Assembly: GCF_900637665.1 (NCBI RefSeq)
Contig: NZ_LR134386.1
Span: 2,906,501 to 2,970,500, forward strand
DNA from: Chryseobacterium nakagawai
Lineage (GTDB): Bacteria > Bacteroidota > Bacteroidia > Flavobacteriales > Weeksellaceae
Length of the DNA stretch: 64,000 nt
Direction: 5' to 3'
The notes under the pieces were generated by a model that was not told where the DNA came from, did no database searches, and saw only the letters and a list, made by a program, of their open reading frames with translations. The stretch's first letter is position 1; each line of letters begins with the position of its first letter. This document shows positions 26,504-35,980 of the stretch, piece by piece. The position numbers and the translations under genes were made by a program.

Positions 26504-27478
26504 ATGAATACAATAAACATTGATCTACACTGTGACCTGTTATATCATTTACTAAGGTCAAACTCAACAATTGATGATAAAGAACTTGGATGTTCGCTGC
26601 CTTATTTACAGGAAGGAAATGTAAAACTTCAGGTAATGGCTATGTATGCCGGAACCGGTGAAGGAAGTACGACTTATGGATTGCAGCAAAGCGAATTGTT
26701 TTCAAATCTCATTAAAAATGAAAACTTTTTCCTGTTTGAAAATGGAAACTATAAAAATCCGGAGAATGAAAACCGGGTAGGAGTTATTGCATCCATTGAA
26801 AATGCATCTGCTTTCTGTGATGAAAGCCAAAGTCTGGAGTCAGGATTTAAGAATCTTGAAACTATTATTGAAAATACTCAGAAAGTGCTTTATATTGGAA
26901 TTACCCACCATTTAGAAAATCGTTTCGGTGGTGGAAATAGTGCTACTGCCGGACTAAAAGAAGATGGAAAAGTTTTGATTGATTATATTGCAGACAGGAA
27001 AATTGCTATAGATTTGGCTCACACAAGTGATCAGTTGGCTTATGATATTTTCAGCTATATAGACCAGAGAAACTATTCAATTCCTATTCTGGCAAGCCAT
27101 TCCAATTACAGGGCCATTTATAAAAATAACCGAAATCTTCCTGATGAATTGGCAAAAGAAGTTATTAATAGAAAGGGACTAATTGGTCTCAATTTTATCA
27201 AAGATTATATTGATCTTGAGCAGCCCGAAAGATTATATGAACATATCCAATATGGATTAGATCTGGGTGGAGAAAACAGTATTGCCTATGGAGCAGACTA
27301 TTTCTATTGGAAAGATCACCCGGATACTTCCCGTCATCCGTTTTTCTTTGAAGAACACTCCAATGCATCAGTTTATCTGGAGATTAATAAAGAAATTGAA
27401 AAAAGGTTCTTTTCCGAATTGTTAGAAAAGATCAGTCACAAAAATGCATTGGATTTCATAGAGAATATGTATAAATAA
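26504..27478 (+). CDS. Membrane dipeptidase (M19, renal dipeptidase family)
   Basis: Start set at ATG 26504 rather than TTG 26492. The 324-residue product keeps the M19 dizinc site: H9/D11 in DLHCDLLYH, the bridging glutamate in IASIENASAF, a histidine in GITHHLENRFGGGN and one in ASHSNYR, and the late aspartate in GADYFYW. M19 enzymes cleave dipeptides, including D-amino-acid containing ones. There is no signal peptide, so unlike the animal enzyme it would act in the cytosol. It follows the DUF4932 gene by 22 bp and is probably co-transcribed. Confidence 0.9.
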   Translation: MNTINIDLHCDLLYHLLRSNSTIDDKELGCSLPYLQEGNVKLQVMAMYAGTGEGSTTYGLQQSELFSNLIKNENFFLFENGNYKNPENENRVGVIASIENASAFCDESQSLESGFKNLETIIENTQKVLYIGITHHLENRFGGGNSATAGLKEDGKVLIDYIADRKIAIDLAHTSDQLAYDIFSYIDQRNYSIPILASHSNYRAIYKNNRNLPDELAKEVINRKGLIGLNFIKDYIDLEQPERLYEHIQYGLDLGGENSIAYGADYFYWKDHPDTSRHPFFFEEHSNASVYLEINKEIEKRFFSELLEKISHKNALDFIENMYK

Positions 27479-27514
27479 AATTATTCTTATCTGATTAAAT
27501 CAATGCATAATTAC

Positions 27515-27668
27515 AACAGGTCGCTCCTCAGGAGCTCTAATTTTAAAACCAAATACTTCCTATTAACAGCTAGCTCCTATTTGGAGCTGGATTTGATCCC
27601 ATCGGGATCTACTGATAGTAGAAAAAATGAAGTGCTTTAAAAAGAAAGCTCCTGAGGAGCGACGTGTT
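27515..27668. repeat. REPIN-like palindromic repeat element
   Basis: Two 22-bp inverted arms at 27515-27536 and 27647-27668 differ at a single position. Each arm is itself palindromic (GCTCCTCAGGAGC). Between them lie two smaller hairpins, AGCTCC/GGAGCT at 27572-27588 and GATCCC/GGGATC at 27595-27609. GC content is higher than in the flanks. Such elements are dispersed in flavobacterial genomes and are probably mobilised in trans. Confidence 0.75.
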
Positions 27669-27768
27669 AATACCTAAATCTGTGAAATTATATTAAAAAG
27701 AAAATAGATTGTATGTTTTATTTTACATGAAATAAAATGCAGTAAAACAGCTTTTTATGTGATCTTAT

Positions 27769-29313
27769 TTAATGCTTTCTTTTATACTTTACTTTCTGTT
27801 TGATAATCTCGATTACATCCACATTGTGAACCTTAGATTTTATCCACCCATGGATGTCAATATAAAATAACGATCTTCTATAGTATTCATTATGAGAAAA
27901 ATCTTCTAACTTCTTATCAAAAACTTCAAAGGCCTTCTGTCTTTGATCTGGTAACTGATTATTTACATTTTTAAAAAACTGAATGCTTTCAAAATGAAAT
28001 TCTTCAGGTTTTTTCATCTTCTTAGCAAACTTCAGCGTAGAAGTAATGAATTCATCATAATCTTCATCATTTCCGGATTCATATTTGGACATTAAAATCA
28101 GTATCCTTGTATGAAAGAGGAGATCTTCCTGTACATTTCCCTTAGATTCTATGACCCTCATAGAGTATTCAATAGCTTTTTTATACATTTTACTTCCGAA
28201 AAACATGGCAGCCATTTTAAGATAAAGAATCATAAAGTGGTGTTCGTCAATTCGTTCACGAAGCTTTTCCATTTTCAGCTCAATTTCAGGAATAAGCTTT
28301 GTTCCTGTAAAAAATTCACCCTTTACAAAGTGAATATTCATTAGCGTATTATAATGGGTAAGAAAGATTAGGGACTGAAGGTTCTCATTCTGAGCAAAAT
28401 TTTCAGCATTCACTCTTATATTAAATTCCTCGAAATTCTCTTCCAGAATATCAATGTTCCCATATAGAAACAGGATTTTCAGCAAGTATGTATTTCCTTT
28501 AATATACCAAACCGGATGACTGAAAATCATTTCCGGATTTTTATGAAATAAGTCTACCCATTGATAGGCATACTTCAAGGTGTATTTATAATCCTGAAGC
28601 AATTGGTTTTTCCAGACATGGGCCTTAAAGTACCATAGTTTTTCAGTAAAATTCAGCTTGTCAAATCTTATGTTTTTAATTTGAGCATTGAAGACTTCCA
28701 AAACTTCTTCACGGTCTGCATCATTTTTTACATATCCGTGGGTTAGCATTTCACTGTATAACTTCAGAGAAAGATTGGATAATTTTGTCGTATACCGGTT
28801 TTGTTTGCTTAATTCCTGAGACTGTCTGATGAGTTCCTCAGCACGTCCTTCAATACTTCTTGTAATAAACTGAGATTCAATTACTTTTTCAAGGTCTATC
28901 ACCTCTGAGGCAATACTCTTTTCATCCAATTCCAGGGCAGATTGTTTGGTTTTATCGAGTATCTTCAAAGCTTGTTTATAAAGCCCTTTTTGATACAGAA
29001 TATTTGCAAAATCCAATTGTTCTCTCAGCTGGATCCTGTAGTTTTGATGACTTGGGTTCATTCGTAAGCTTACCAATACTTGTTTGTAAAGGTGTGCCTT
29101 AAGGTTGGAAAGTTGCTGTTTAGTAGATATTTTCTTTTCAATAATGATGCTTTCATCATATTCCTTCATTTTATCCATTTCAGAAAAAAGAAGTAAAAAT
29201 TTAGCATCTACATTAATTCCGAGACGGTTTACGTACAGCTTAAATTGTCGTTTTTCGGAAGTCGTCAATGACTTTACCAATACAAACAAAAAATCTTTCT
29301 GCAATTCTGCCAT
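27769..29313 (-). CDS. Conserved TPR-like helical protein of unknown function
   Basis: A 514-residue, soluble, almost entirely helical protein. The pattern of paired helices with small and aromatic residues (LYQKGLYKQALKILDKTKQ near residues 112-131, SKMYKKAIEYSMRVIESKG near 360-380) suggests degenerate tetratricopeptide repeats. The first 50 residues (LVKSLTTSEKRQFKLYVNRLG) resemble the start of a family widespread in Bacteroidetes that has no established role. There is no catalytic motif and no signal peptide. It stands alone between the M19 gene and leuA, and is divergent from leuA. Confidence 0.7.
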   Translation of the reverse strand: MAELQKDFLFVLVKSLTTSEKRQFKLYVNRLGINVDAKFLLLFSEMDKMKEYDESIIIEKKISTKQQLSNLKAHLYKQVLVSLRMNPSHQNYRIQLREQLDFANILYQKGLYKQALKILDKTKQSALELDEKSIASEVIDLEKVIESQFITRSIEGRAEELIRQSQELSKQNRYTTKLSNLSLKLYSEMLTHGYVKNDADREEVLEVFNAQIKNIRFDKLNFTEKLWYFKAHVWKNQLLQDYKYTLKYAYQWVDLFHKNPEMIFSHPVWYIKGNTYLLKILFLYGNIDILEENFEEFNIRVNAENFAQNENLQSLIFLTHYNTLMNIHFVKGEFFTGTKLIPEIELKMEKLRERIDEHHFMILYLKMAAMFFGSKMYKKAIEYSMRVIESKGNVQEDLLFHTRILILMSKYESGNDEDYDEFITSTLKFAKKMKKPEEFHFESIQFFKNVNNQLPDQRQKAFEVFDKKLEDFSHNEYYRRSLFYIDIHGWIKSKVHNVDVIEIIKQKVKYKRKH

Positions 29314-29461
29314 TGTAAATTTTTAAAATTTAAATAATTAGATATCAGTGATATATGATTGTTTCTTCAACTATTGAATATTGTAATTTTCTGAAAAACT
29401 GAAAACGAAAAAATATTGCAAGCTGTAGTTTTGAACCAAAATTAAGTAAAAAACTTCATTT

Positions 29462-30625
29462 ATGAATTCCGAAAAAATTGAAATTTTTGATACCACATTG
29501 CGAGATGGAGAACAGGTTCCTGGATGTAAATTGAATACAAGACAGAAACTGATTATTGCTGAAAAGCTTGATGAACTGGGAGTTGATATCATTGAAGCAG
29601 GATTCCCGATTTCCAGTCCGGGAGATTTTGAATCTGTTTCTGAAATTTCAAAACTCGTAAGAAATGCAAAAGTATGCGGATTGACAAGAGCCAACAAAAA
29701 AGATATTGATACTGCTGCAGAAGCTTTACAGTTTGCAAAAAAACCAAGAATACACACAGGAATCGGAACTTCTGATTCACATATCAAATATAAGTTCAAC
29801 TCAACAAGAGAAAATATCATAGAACGTGCTGCAGAAGCAGTAAGATATGCCAAAAGATATGTAGAAGATGTAGAATTTTATGCAGAAGATGCAGGAAGAA
29901 CAGATAATGTTTATCTGGCACAAGTTTGCGAAGCTGTCATTAAGGCTGGTGCTACTGTACTCAACATCCCTGATACTACAGGATATTGTTTGCCGGAAGA
30001 ATACGGACAGAAAATTAAATATCTGAGAGAAAATGTAAAAGGGATTGAAAAAGCAGTGTTATCATGCCATTGCCACAATGATTTAGGGTTAGCAACAGCC
30101 AATTCTATTTCCGGAGCGATCAATGGAGCCCGTCAGATTGAATGTACGATTAACGGATTGGGAGAAAGAGCAGGTAATACGGCATTAGAAGAAGTCGTCA
30201 TGATTTTGAAGCAACATAAACATTTGAATTTGTACACAGGCGTTAATGCTATCATGTTGAATGCAATGAGCACTATGGTATCTGATCTGATGGGAATGTC
30301 TGTACAGCCGAATAAAGCAATTGTAGGGGCGAATGCTTTTGCTCACAGTTCAGGAATTCATCAGGATGGTGTCATCAAAAATAGGGAAACGTATGAAATC
30401 ATTGATCCGGCTGAAGTGGGTGTCAATGCTTCTTCTATCATTCTTACTGCAAGAAGCGGGCGCTCGGCGTTAGCTTATCGTTTTAAGCATATTGGTCATG
30501 ATGTTACCAAAGATGAACTGGATTATCTATATCAGGAATTCTTAAAAATAGCAGACCTTAAAAAGGAGATAGGCAATGAAGATCTGGCATTGATCATGGA
30601 AACATGCAGCAGAAAAATAGGATAG
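29462..30625 (+). CDS. leuA: 2-isopropylmalate synthase, short form
   Basis: The first step of leucine synthesis: acetyl-CoA plus 2-oxoisovalerate to 2-isopropylmalate. The 387-residue protein has the TIM-barrel signatures [12 protein letters not shown] (metal-binding aspartate and catalytic arginine), [13 protein letters not shown] (HxH metal ligands), [10 protein letters not shown] and [10 protein letters not shown]. It ends soon after the barrel, so the C-terminal regulatory domain of the usual 500-residue LeuA, which binds leucine, is absent. Feedback control must therefore be different. Homocitrate or citramalate synthase would be alternatives, but the position ahead of leuCDB settles it. 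No attenuator-like leader peptide was found. Confidence 0.92.
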   Translation: MNSEKIEIFDTTLRDGEQVPGCKLNTRQKLIIAEKLDELGVDIIEAGFPISSPGDFESVSEISKLVRNAKVCGLTRANKKDIDTAAEALQFAKKPRIHTGIGTSDSHIKYKFNSTRENIIERAAEAVRYAKRYVEDVEFYAEDAGRTDNVYLAQVCEAVIKAGATVLNIPDTTGYCLPEEYGQKIKYLRENVKGIEKAVLSCHCHNDLGLATANSISGAINGARQIECTINGLGERAGNTALEEVVMILKQHKHLNLYTGVNAIMLNAMSTMVSDLMGMSVQPNKAIVGANAFAHSSGIHQDGVIKNRETYEIIDPAEVGVNASSIILTARSGRSALAYRFKHIGHDVTKDELDYLYQEFLKIADLKKEIGNEDLALIMETCSRKIG

Positions 30626-30655
30626 GGTTTGATTTAATTCAAAGATAAAGTAAAA

Positions 30656-32044
30656 ATGAACAACGATAAAAAGACACTTTTTGATAAAGTTTGGGATGCA
30701 CATGTGGTAGATACTGTTCCTGATGGGCCACAAGTCATCTATATAGATAAACACCTGATCCATGAAGTAACCAGCCCACAGGCTTTTGCAGAACTTGAAT
30801 CCAGAAATCTGGAGATATTCAGACCAGATCAGATTGTAGCTACTGCAGATCATAATGTACCCACGCTTCACCAGGAAGAGCCAATTCGTGATGAATTATC
30901 AAGAAACCAGGTTCAGCAATTGACTGAAAATTGTCAGAAAAATAATATTGAATTATTTGGATTGGGACATCCATATCAAGGAATTGTTCACATCATTGCT
31001 CCCGAACTTGGGATTACACAGCCAGGAATGAGCATTGTTTGTGGTGATAGCCATACATCAACTCATGGGGCATTTGGAAGCATTGCTTTTGGTATCGGAA
31101 CCAGTCAGGTAGCTCAGGTTTTTGCCAGCCAATGCCTGTTGCTTAACAAGCCTAAATCGATGAGGATTATCGTAAATGGTAAGCTTAATGTGAATGTTCA
31201 ATCTAAAGATGTTATTCTTTACATCATTTCAAAAATAGGAACAGACGGCGGAACAGGATATTTCTGTGAGTATGCCGGAAATGTTTTTGAAGAAATGTCA
31301 ATGGAAGGTAGAATGACCGTTTGCAATATGAGTATTGAAATGGGAGCAAGAGGCGGAATGATCGCTCCTGATGAAACTACTTTTGAATACGTAAAAGGAA
31401 GAGAGTTTGCTCCAACAGGAGAAGATTGGAATGAAAAGGTGGCCTATTGGAATACCTTGAAGACGGATGAAGATGCTGTTTTTGATAAGGAACTTACTTT
31501 CGATGCTGCAGATATTTATCCAATGATCACTTATGGAACGAATCCAGGAATGGGAATTTCAATTCATGAAACGATTCCTGTACCTCAAAATGAATCTGAA
31601 GCGAAAGCTTTACAGTATATGGGACTTGAAGCTGGACAAACCCCATCCAGTATAAAAATTAATTATGTATTCATCGGAAGTTGTACGAATGCAAGAATTG
31701 AAGATTTCAGATCTGCAGCTCAGTATATCAAAGGTAAAAGCAAATCTGAAGCTGTAAAAGCTCTAATTGTTCCCGGTTCTCAGCAAGTGGTAAAACAAAT
31801 TTATGAAGAAGGTCTGGATAAAATCTTTAACGAGGCAGGATTCCAGATCCGTCAGCCTGGATGTTCAGCTTGTCTGGCGATGAACGATGATAAAATTCCG
31901 GAAGGGGAATATTGTGTTTCTACTTCCAACAGAAATTTTGAAGGAAGACAGGGGCAAGGTTCAAGAACTATTCTGGCAAGCCCACTTACAGCAGCAAAGG
32001 CTGCTATAGAAGGTAGAATTTCAGCTTTTGAAAGTTTAAATTAA
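30656..32044 (+). CDS. leuC: 3-isopropylmalate dehydratase large subunit
   Basis: A 462-residue aconitase-family subunit that, with LeuD, converts 2- to 3-isopropylmalate. The 4Fe-4S cluster cysteines are in [11 protein letters not shown] and in GCSACLAMN, and the signature [12 protein letters not shown], with nearby active-site residues, is complete. The start ATG at 30656 is preceded by a 30-bp gap from leuA. The length is the family norm. The order here is leuA-leuC-leuD-leuB in one tight operon. Confidence 0.97.
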   Translation: MNNDKKTLFDKVWDAHVVDTVPDGPQVIYIDKHLIHEVTSPQAFAELESRNLEIFRPDQIVATADHNVPTLHQEEPIRDELSRNQVQQLTENCQKNNIELFGLGHPYQGIVHIIAPELGITQPGMSIVCGDSHTSTHGAFGSIAFGIGTSQVAQVFASQCLLLNKPKSMRIIVNGKLNVNVQSKDVILYIISKIGTDGGTGYFCEYAGNVFEEMSMEGRMTVCNMSIEMGARGGMIAPDETTFEYVKGREFAPTGEDWNEKVAYWNTLKTDEDAVFDKELTFDAADIYPMITYGTNPGMGISIHETIPVPQNESEAKALQYMGLEAGQTPSSIKINYVFIGSCTNARIEDFRSAAQYIKGKSKSEAVKALIVPGSQQVVKQIYEEGLDKIFNEAGFQIRQPGCSACLAMNDDKIPEGEYCVSTSNRNFEGRQGQGSRTILASPLTAAKAAIEGRISAFESLN

Positions 32045-32052
32045 AACAGTAC

Positions 32053-32661
32053 ATGCAAAAATTAGTTATTATAAAATCTAGTGCCGTTCCATTGCCGGCA
32101 GAAAATATAGATACGGATCAGATTATTCCGGCAAGATTCTTAAAAAGTATTGACAGAAAAGGGTTTGGTGAAAACCTGTTCAGAGATTGGAGGTATAATA
32201 TTCATACTCATGAACCTAATCCTGATTTTGTTCTGAATAATCCAAAATTTGAAGGTGAAATCTTAGTGGCGGGAAATAATTTTGGATGTGGAAGCAGCCG
32301 TGAGCATGCTGCCTGGGCATTAACAGATTATGGATTCAAGGTAATTATTTCCAGTTATTTCGCTGATATTTTTAAGGGAAATGCTTTAAATAACGGTCTT
32401 CTTCCTGTAAAAGTTTCTGAAGAATTTTTAAAAGAAATTTTAGAGGGAATTAATGAAAGTCCAAACAATGAAATTGCGATTGATGTAGAATTGCAATCTA
32501 TCAGTTTTAAAGAAACCACCGAAACTTTTGAATTGGATTCTTATAAGAAAATATGCCTTTTGAATGGCTATGACGATATTGATTTTTTAATCAGCAAAAA
32601 ACAGGCGATCACAGAATTTGAACTAAAAACACAGAAAAAAAATGAACAACAATTATTTTAA
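32053..32661 (+). CDS. leuD: 3-isopropylmalate dehydratase small subunit
   Basis: A 202-residue swivelling subunit of isopropylmalate isomerase. It shows the N-terminal segment [19 protein letters not shown] and the [17 protein letters not shown] motif that closes the active site. It starts 8 bp after leuC. Its last 20 bases overlap the start of leuB in another frame, which suggests translational coupling. Length and motifs are normal. Confidence 0.97.
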   Translation: MQKLVIIKSSAVPLPAENIDTDQIIPARFLKSIDRKGFGENLFRDWRYNIHTHEPNPDFVLNNPKFEGEILVAGNNFGCGSSREHAAWALTDYGFKVIISSYFADIFKGNALNNGLLPVKVSEEFLKEILEGINESPNNEIAIDVELQSISFKETTETFELDSYKKICLLNGYDDIDFLISKKQAITEFELKTQKKNEQQLF

Positions 32662-33766
32662 AATCGCAGTTCTTCCAGGAGATGGAATCGGGCCGGAAAT
32701 TATCAGCGAAAGCATGAAAATTTTGGATGTGATAGCGGAAGCTTTTCAGTACAAATTTGAATTCGATTATGGGCTGGTTGGGGCGGAAGCTATTTTTAAA
32801 ACTGGAGATCCGTTACCTGAAGAAACACTTAAGATTTGTAAAGAATCAGATGCTGTACTTTTTGGAGCGATAGGAGATCCTGCATTTGACAATAATCCTG
32901 AAGCTAAGGTAAGACCAGAACAAGGGTTATTGAAACTTCGTAAAGAATTAGGATTATTTGCCAATATCCGTCCTTTAAAAACGTATGCTTCCCTGATTGA
33001 AAAAAGCCCGCTTAAAAGAGAAATCATTGAAGGAGCTGATATTCAAATTTTCAGAGAATTGGTAAGCGGAATTTATTTCGGTGAGAAATTTACAGATCCG
33101 GAAGGTGCTTATGCTTATGATGTGTGCAAATACAGCAGAGAAGATATTCTTCCAATTGCTCATATGGCATTTCAGGAAGCACAGAAAAGAAATAAAAAGC
33201 TGACATTAATTGATAAAGCCAACGTTTTGGATACTTCAAGATTATGGAGAAAGATTTGTCAGGAAATCGCTTCTGAATATCCCGATGTACAATTAGACTA
33301 TATGTTTGTAGATAACGCAGCCATGCAGTTGATCCTTAATCCTAAACAGTTTGATGTCATTTTGACGGAAAATATGTTCGGGGATATTATTTCTGATGAA
33401 GCGAGTGTGATTGGAGGATCTATCGGATTACTTCCTTCAGCATCAGTAGGAGAGAAGAATGCCTTGTTTGAGCCTATTCACGGTTCTTACCCTCAGGCTA
33501 AAGGAAAAGGAATTGCTAATCCTATAGCTTCTATTTTAAGCGTGGCGATGATGCTTGATCATCTTGGATTACAGCCTGCTGCCAATAAGCTGAGACAGTC
33601 TGTAGAACACGCTATTGAAAACAAATATGTTACAATAGACCTTAATACTAAGCAATATTATTCTACGAGCGAAGTAGGAAGCTTTATTGCAGACCATATT
33701 AAATATTCCGAGAAATCATATTATAATTTCGAGAATGTAAAAATTGGAAAATCCACCATTGTATAG
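32642..33766 (+). CDS. leuB: 3-isopropylmalate dehydrogenase
   Basis: A 374-residue NAD-dependent oxidative decarboxylase that yields 2-oxoisocaproate. The motifs [10 protein letters not shown], the substrate arginines in [22 protein letters not shown], the metal aspartates in VDNAAMQLI and [13 protein letters not shown], and the NAD loop [20 protein letters not shown] (quoted as a landmark) identify it. It overlaps leuD by 20 bp. A strong terminator follows, so it closes the leu operon. The final amino transfer to leucine is encoded elsewhere. Confidence 0.97.
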   Translation: MNNNYFKIAVLPGDGIGPEIISESMKILDVIAEAFQYKFEFDYGLVGAEAIFKTGDPLPEETLKICKESDAVLFGAIGDPAFDNNPEAKVRPEQGLLKLRKELGLFANIRPLKTYASLIEKSPLKREIIEGADIQIFRELVSGIYFGEKFTDPEGAYAYDVCKYSREDILPIAHMAFQEAQKRNKKLTLIDKANVLDTSRLWRKICQEIASEYPDVQLDYMFVDNAAMQLILNPKQFDVILTENMFGDIISDEASVIGGSIGLLPSASVGEKNALFEPIHGSYPQAKGKGIANPIASILSVAMMLDHLGLQPAANKLRQSVEHAIENKYVTIDLNTKQYYSTSEVGSFIADHIKYSEKSYYNFENVKIGKSTIV

Positions 33767-33798
33767 ATTTATAGTTCACTTAGATAGATAGTTAGAAG

Positions 33799-33840
33799 AA
33801 AGGATCTGCCTCATAAGAGACAGATCCTTTCGATTTTATT
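33799..33840 (+). terminator. Terminator of leuACDB
   Basis: Perfect 10-bp stem AAAGGATCTG / CAGATCCTTT at 33799-33830, followed by CGATTTTATTTT. Confidence 0.9.
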
Positions 33841-33889
33841 TTCTGAAATATTTTAAATCAATAAGAAAAATGAATTTCAATGATTTATG

Positions 33890-34075
33890 TTACTCTTTTG
33901 TATTATCCGTTTTTCCCGATTTGTTTTTGGAAGCCTTTTGAATGTCTTCTTTATCAATGTCTGGGGGATTAACCTTTTTCGACGAAGCAGGAATATTCTG
34001 GAAATCCTGATTTTGCTTTTGAGTTTCTGCAGTGTTGGCAGATTCCTTTTTCTTGTTATTTCCTTTTGAGTCCAT
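33890..34075 (-). CDS. Small hydrophilic, probably disordered protein
   Basis: A 61-residue protein made almost only of K, N, S, Q, D, E and T (MDSKGNNKKKESANTAETQ), with a PPDID phrase in the middle. It has no hydrophobic core and is likely disordered. The frame is kept as real because it begins 11 bp after the stop of the DUF4230 gene on the same strand, with the usual flavobacterial codon use. It would be the last gene of a four-gene operon. Function unknown. Confidence 0.55.
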   Translation of the reverse strand: MDSKGNNKKKESANTAETQKQNQDFQNIPASSKKVNPPDIDKEDIQKASKNKSGKTDNTKE

Positions 34076-34086
34076 TGTCTGAATTT

Positions 34087-34692
34087 TTAGAGTCCAAGAA
34101 TACCGATCTTTCCGGTCTTATCTTCTATAGTATAATTCAAAGCCTTTGCCAAAACAAAAATATTATCAAGATTTTCCATTAATTGCTTACGCCCCTCAGT
34201 TCTCAGCTGATTTTGATCAATAGATTTAATCGCAGTTTCCTTAGCTTTTGCAGTAACGTTTTTAATGTCTTTTTCAGAAATTCTATTAAAAAAAGAATCA
34301 TCCAGAGACTGAATCTCAACGCTAGGTATAATTTTTATGTCTGCATCAGGAAGTTCAGTGATCACCAGCTTTTTGTTGATGGAATCTACTTCAATCTTCA
34401 TTTTATTCAGATCATAAGAAACCTGTGCGCTGGTTTTGGTAAAGGTAATGATACTGTTACTTGAAACTTCCTTGCCCATAAATTCATAGCCCATTTTGGT
34501 TTTCTGCATGCTAGAATTGTTTTGTTCTATCACCACCATCTTGTTCATTTTGGAGATCTGATTAGTCAGGATATAATAATCCGACTTTTCCGTTTTCTTC
34601 CCAAGATTAAGACAGGATTTAAGTCCAAAGAACAAAAGGACCATAACACCGGCACCGGCTGCAAACGATATAATTGGTTTATAATTTCTCAA
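34087..34692 (-). CDS. DUF4230 family membrane-anchored protein
   Basis: A 201-residue protein with one N-terminal membrane anchor (residues 8-25, FAAGAGVMVLLFFGL) and a periplasmic domain. The sequence YYILTNQISKMNKMVVIEQN followed by strands and an amphipathic helix (ISEKDIKNVTAKAKETAIKS) matches the DUF4230 layout. The family is widespread in Bacteroidetes and Firmicutes; its function is not known to me. It starts 3 bp after the thioredoxin-like gene, so it belongs to the same transcript. Confidence 0.8.
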   Translation of the reverse strand: MRNYKPIISFAAGAGVMVLLFFGLKSCLNLGKKTEKSDYYILTNQISKMNKMVVIEQNNSSMQKTKMGYEFMGKEVSSNSIITFTKTSAQVSYDLNKMKIEVDSINKKLVITELPDADIKIIPSVEIQSLDDSFFNRISEKDIKNVTAKAKETAIKSIDQNQLRTEGRKQLMENLDNIFVLAKALNYTIEDKTGKIGILGL

Positions 34693-34695
34693 AAT

Positions 34696-35259
34696 CTATT
34701 TAAAAATTTCTTTAATTACAGATGAGTTATCCTTTTTCAGAATTTCAACTAAATCTCTTTCAATATATCCAGTGGTAGGCATTTCTATAATCCTGCCTAG
34801 CTCTTTTCCATATTGTTTCACGATAATGGTTGGAACTTTTTGGATGTTGTAAAGAGATTCATCTCCACTTGGAGATTCTTTTTTACGGTTAACAGCAATA
34901 ATAGTCAGTTTTCCTTCCGGATAACCTACTTCATCCAAAATCTTCATCAGTCTTGGAAAATCTCTGTGACTGTCTTCACACCATGTTCCCATAAAAACGA
35001 CAATATCATAAGTGCCTATTTTTTTCTTTTTAAGTTCACTGATCGCTTTCTGATCCAGAGCATATTCATCATGTTCCTTGACATACCAATCAGCATAAGG
35101 CGCTTTCAAAAACTGTTCTTTCAATTGATGGCCCAGAAGCATTTTACCGTCTTTCTCGGTAGTAACTTCACGGTTAACCACTACTTTTTGAGCACTAAGC
35201 TGCTGAGTAGCTAAAAATAAACTTGAAGCGGCAACAATATGGGTAATAAATTTTTTCAT
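34696..35259 (-). CDS. Exported thioredoxin-like protein with a single active-site cysteine
   Basis: A 187-residue protein with a signal peptide ending QQLSAQ. The thioredoxin fold is indicated by VVFMGTWCEDSHRDFPRLMKIL (strand, active-site turn, helix) and the cis-proline loop KVPTIIV. The active site is WCEDS rather than WCxxC, so the second cysteine is replaced by serine. Such monothiol forms cannot make an internal disulfide and may bind partners instead of reducing them. It is the second gene of a four-gene operon, 3 bp from both neighbours, and would act in the periplasm near DUF4230. Confidence 0.85.
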   Translation of the reverse strand: MKKFITHIVAASSLFLATQQLSAQKVVVNREVTTEKDGKMLLGHQLKEQFLKAPYADWYVKEHDEYALDQKAISELKKKKIGTYDIVVFMGTWCEDSHRDFPRLMKILDEVGYPEGKLTIIAVNRKKESPSGDESLYNIQKVPTIIVKQYGKELGRIIEMPTTGYIERDLVEILKKDNSSVIKEIFK

Positions 35260-35262
35260 ATT

Positions 35263-35730
35263 TTATTTCTCAATAATTGACTTTAGATCAGCAGGAGAGT
35301 AGTATTTGTTTTTTAATACTTTATGATCTGCTTTTCTGTACACATTGAACTTTTCACCAGATTTCTCATAAAAAGATTCAACGTCTTTTTCTTTATAGAA
35401 TTCAACGGTTTCATTAGCTTGTTCTTCGTTATCACATGCTTTCGACATATTAGAACGCTGAACTTCGTTGAATAGCTCTACAAATTTGTTGCCAAGTCCG
35501 AATTCCAGTACAGCACCACTTAAAACATACTGTAGATCACAAAGAGCATCAGCAATTTCTACAATATTGTTGTCTGCAATGGCTTGCTTTAATTCATTAA
35601 GTTCTTCCTGTAGAAGCTCTACTCTAAGGTTACATCTTTCCGGGGATGGAATTTGTGGGGTGTCTAGAATAGGGGCTTTAAAAGTAGTATGGAATTCTGC
35701 TACTTGGTTCAAACTATCAATTTTATCCAT
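35263..35730 (-). CDS. MazG-like nucleoside triphosphate pyrophosphohydrolase
   Basis: A 155-residue cytosolic protein of the all-alpha NTP pyrophosphatase group. The metal-binding pattern is present: ELLQEELNELKQAI (ExxEE) and VEIADALCDLQYV (ExxD). These enzymes hydrolyse non-canonical or excess NTPs to NMP and pyrophosphate. It heads a tight operon whose other products are exported or membrane-bound, an unusual mix. A TATCTTTG promoter box lies 19-26 bases before the start. Confidence 0.85.
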   Translation of the reverse strand: MDKIDSLNQVAEFHTTFKAPILDTPQIPSPERCNLRVELLQEELNELKQAIADNNIVEIADALCDLQYVLSGAVLEFGLGNKFVELFNEVQRSNMSKACDNEEQANETVEFYKEKDVESFYEKSGEKFNVYRKADHKVLKNKYYSPADLKSIIEK

Positions 35731-35748
35731 GAAATTTTTTATTTATGA

Positions 35749-35756
35749 CAAAGATA
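35749..35756 (-). promoter_or_regulatory. -7 promoter box of the MazG-like/DUF4230 operon
   Basis: Minus-strand TATCTTTG, an exact TAnnTTTG match, 19 bases before the start codon. Confidence 0.65.
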
Positions 35757-35874
35757 GAAAACCATTTGCTAATTGGGAAATGTAGGAGGTAAAATAAGAA
35801 TCATTAATTTTTTTAACTACAGATGAATACAGGTTTTTGAGTTTTAAAATCCTATTGATTAATAGCCCATAAAG

Positions 35875-35915
35875 TATTCTTAAGCGTAATCATCCGTGCT
35901 AATCTGTGATTAAAA
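35875..35915. repeat. Fragment of a dispersed Bacteroidetes intergenic repeat
   Basis: Contains ATCCGTGCTAATCTGTGATT, a phrase common in intergenic repeats in this phylum; compare the CACAGATTTCACAGATG phrase near 19740. Only by-eye recognition supports it. Confidence 0.4.
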
Positions 35916-35924
35916 ATGACAATC

Positions 35925-35960
35925 AAAAAACCACAATTCATAATTGTGGTTTTGTTTTAA
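35925..35960 (-). terminator. Terminator of the TNT lipoprotein operon
   Basis: Stem AAAACCACAATT / AATTGTGGTTTT with a 3-nt loop at 35926-35954, with T-runs on both sides. Confidence 0.85.
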
Positions 35961-35980
35961 AATATGCTGATGGTATTCAA

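Noticed and set aside
33887..34069. Plus-strand 60-codon frame opposite the small hydrophilic gene
   Set aside because: The minus-strand frame fits an operon with 11-bp spacing; the plus-strand frame is its shadow with no upstream signals.
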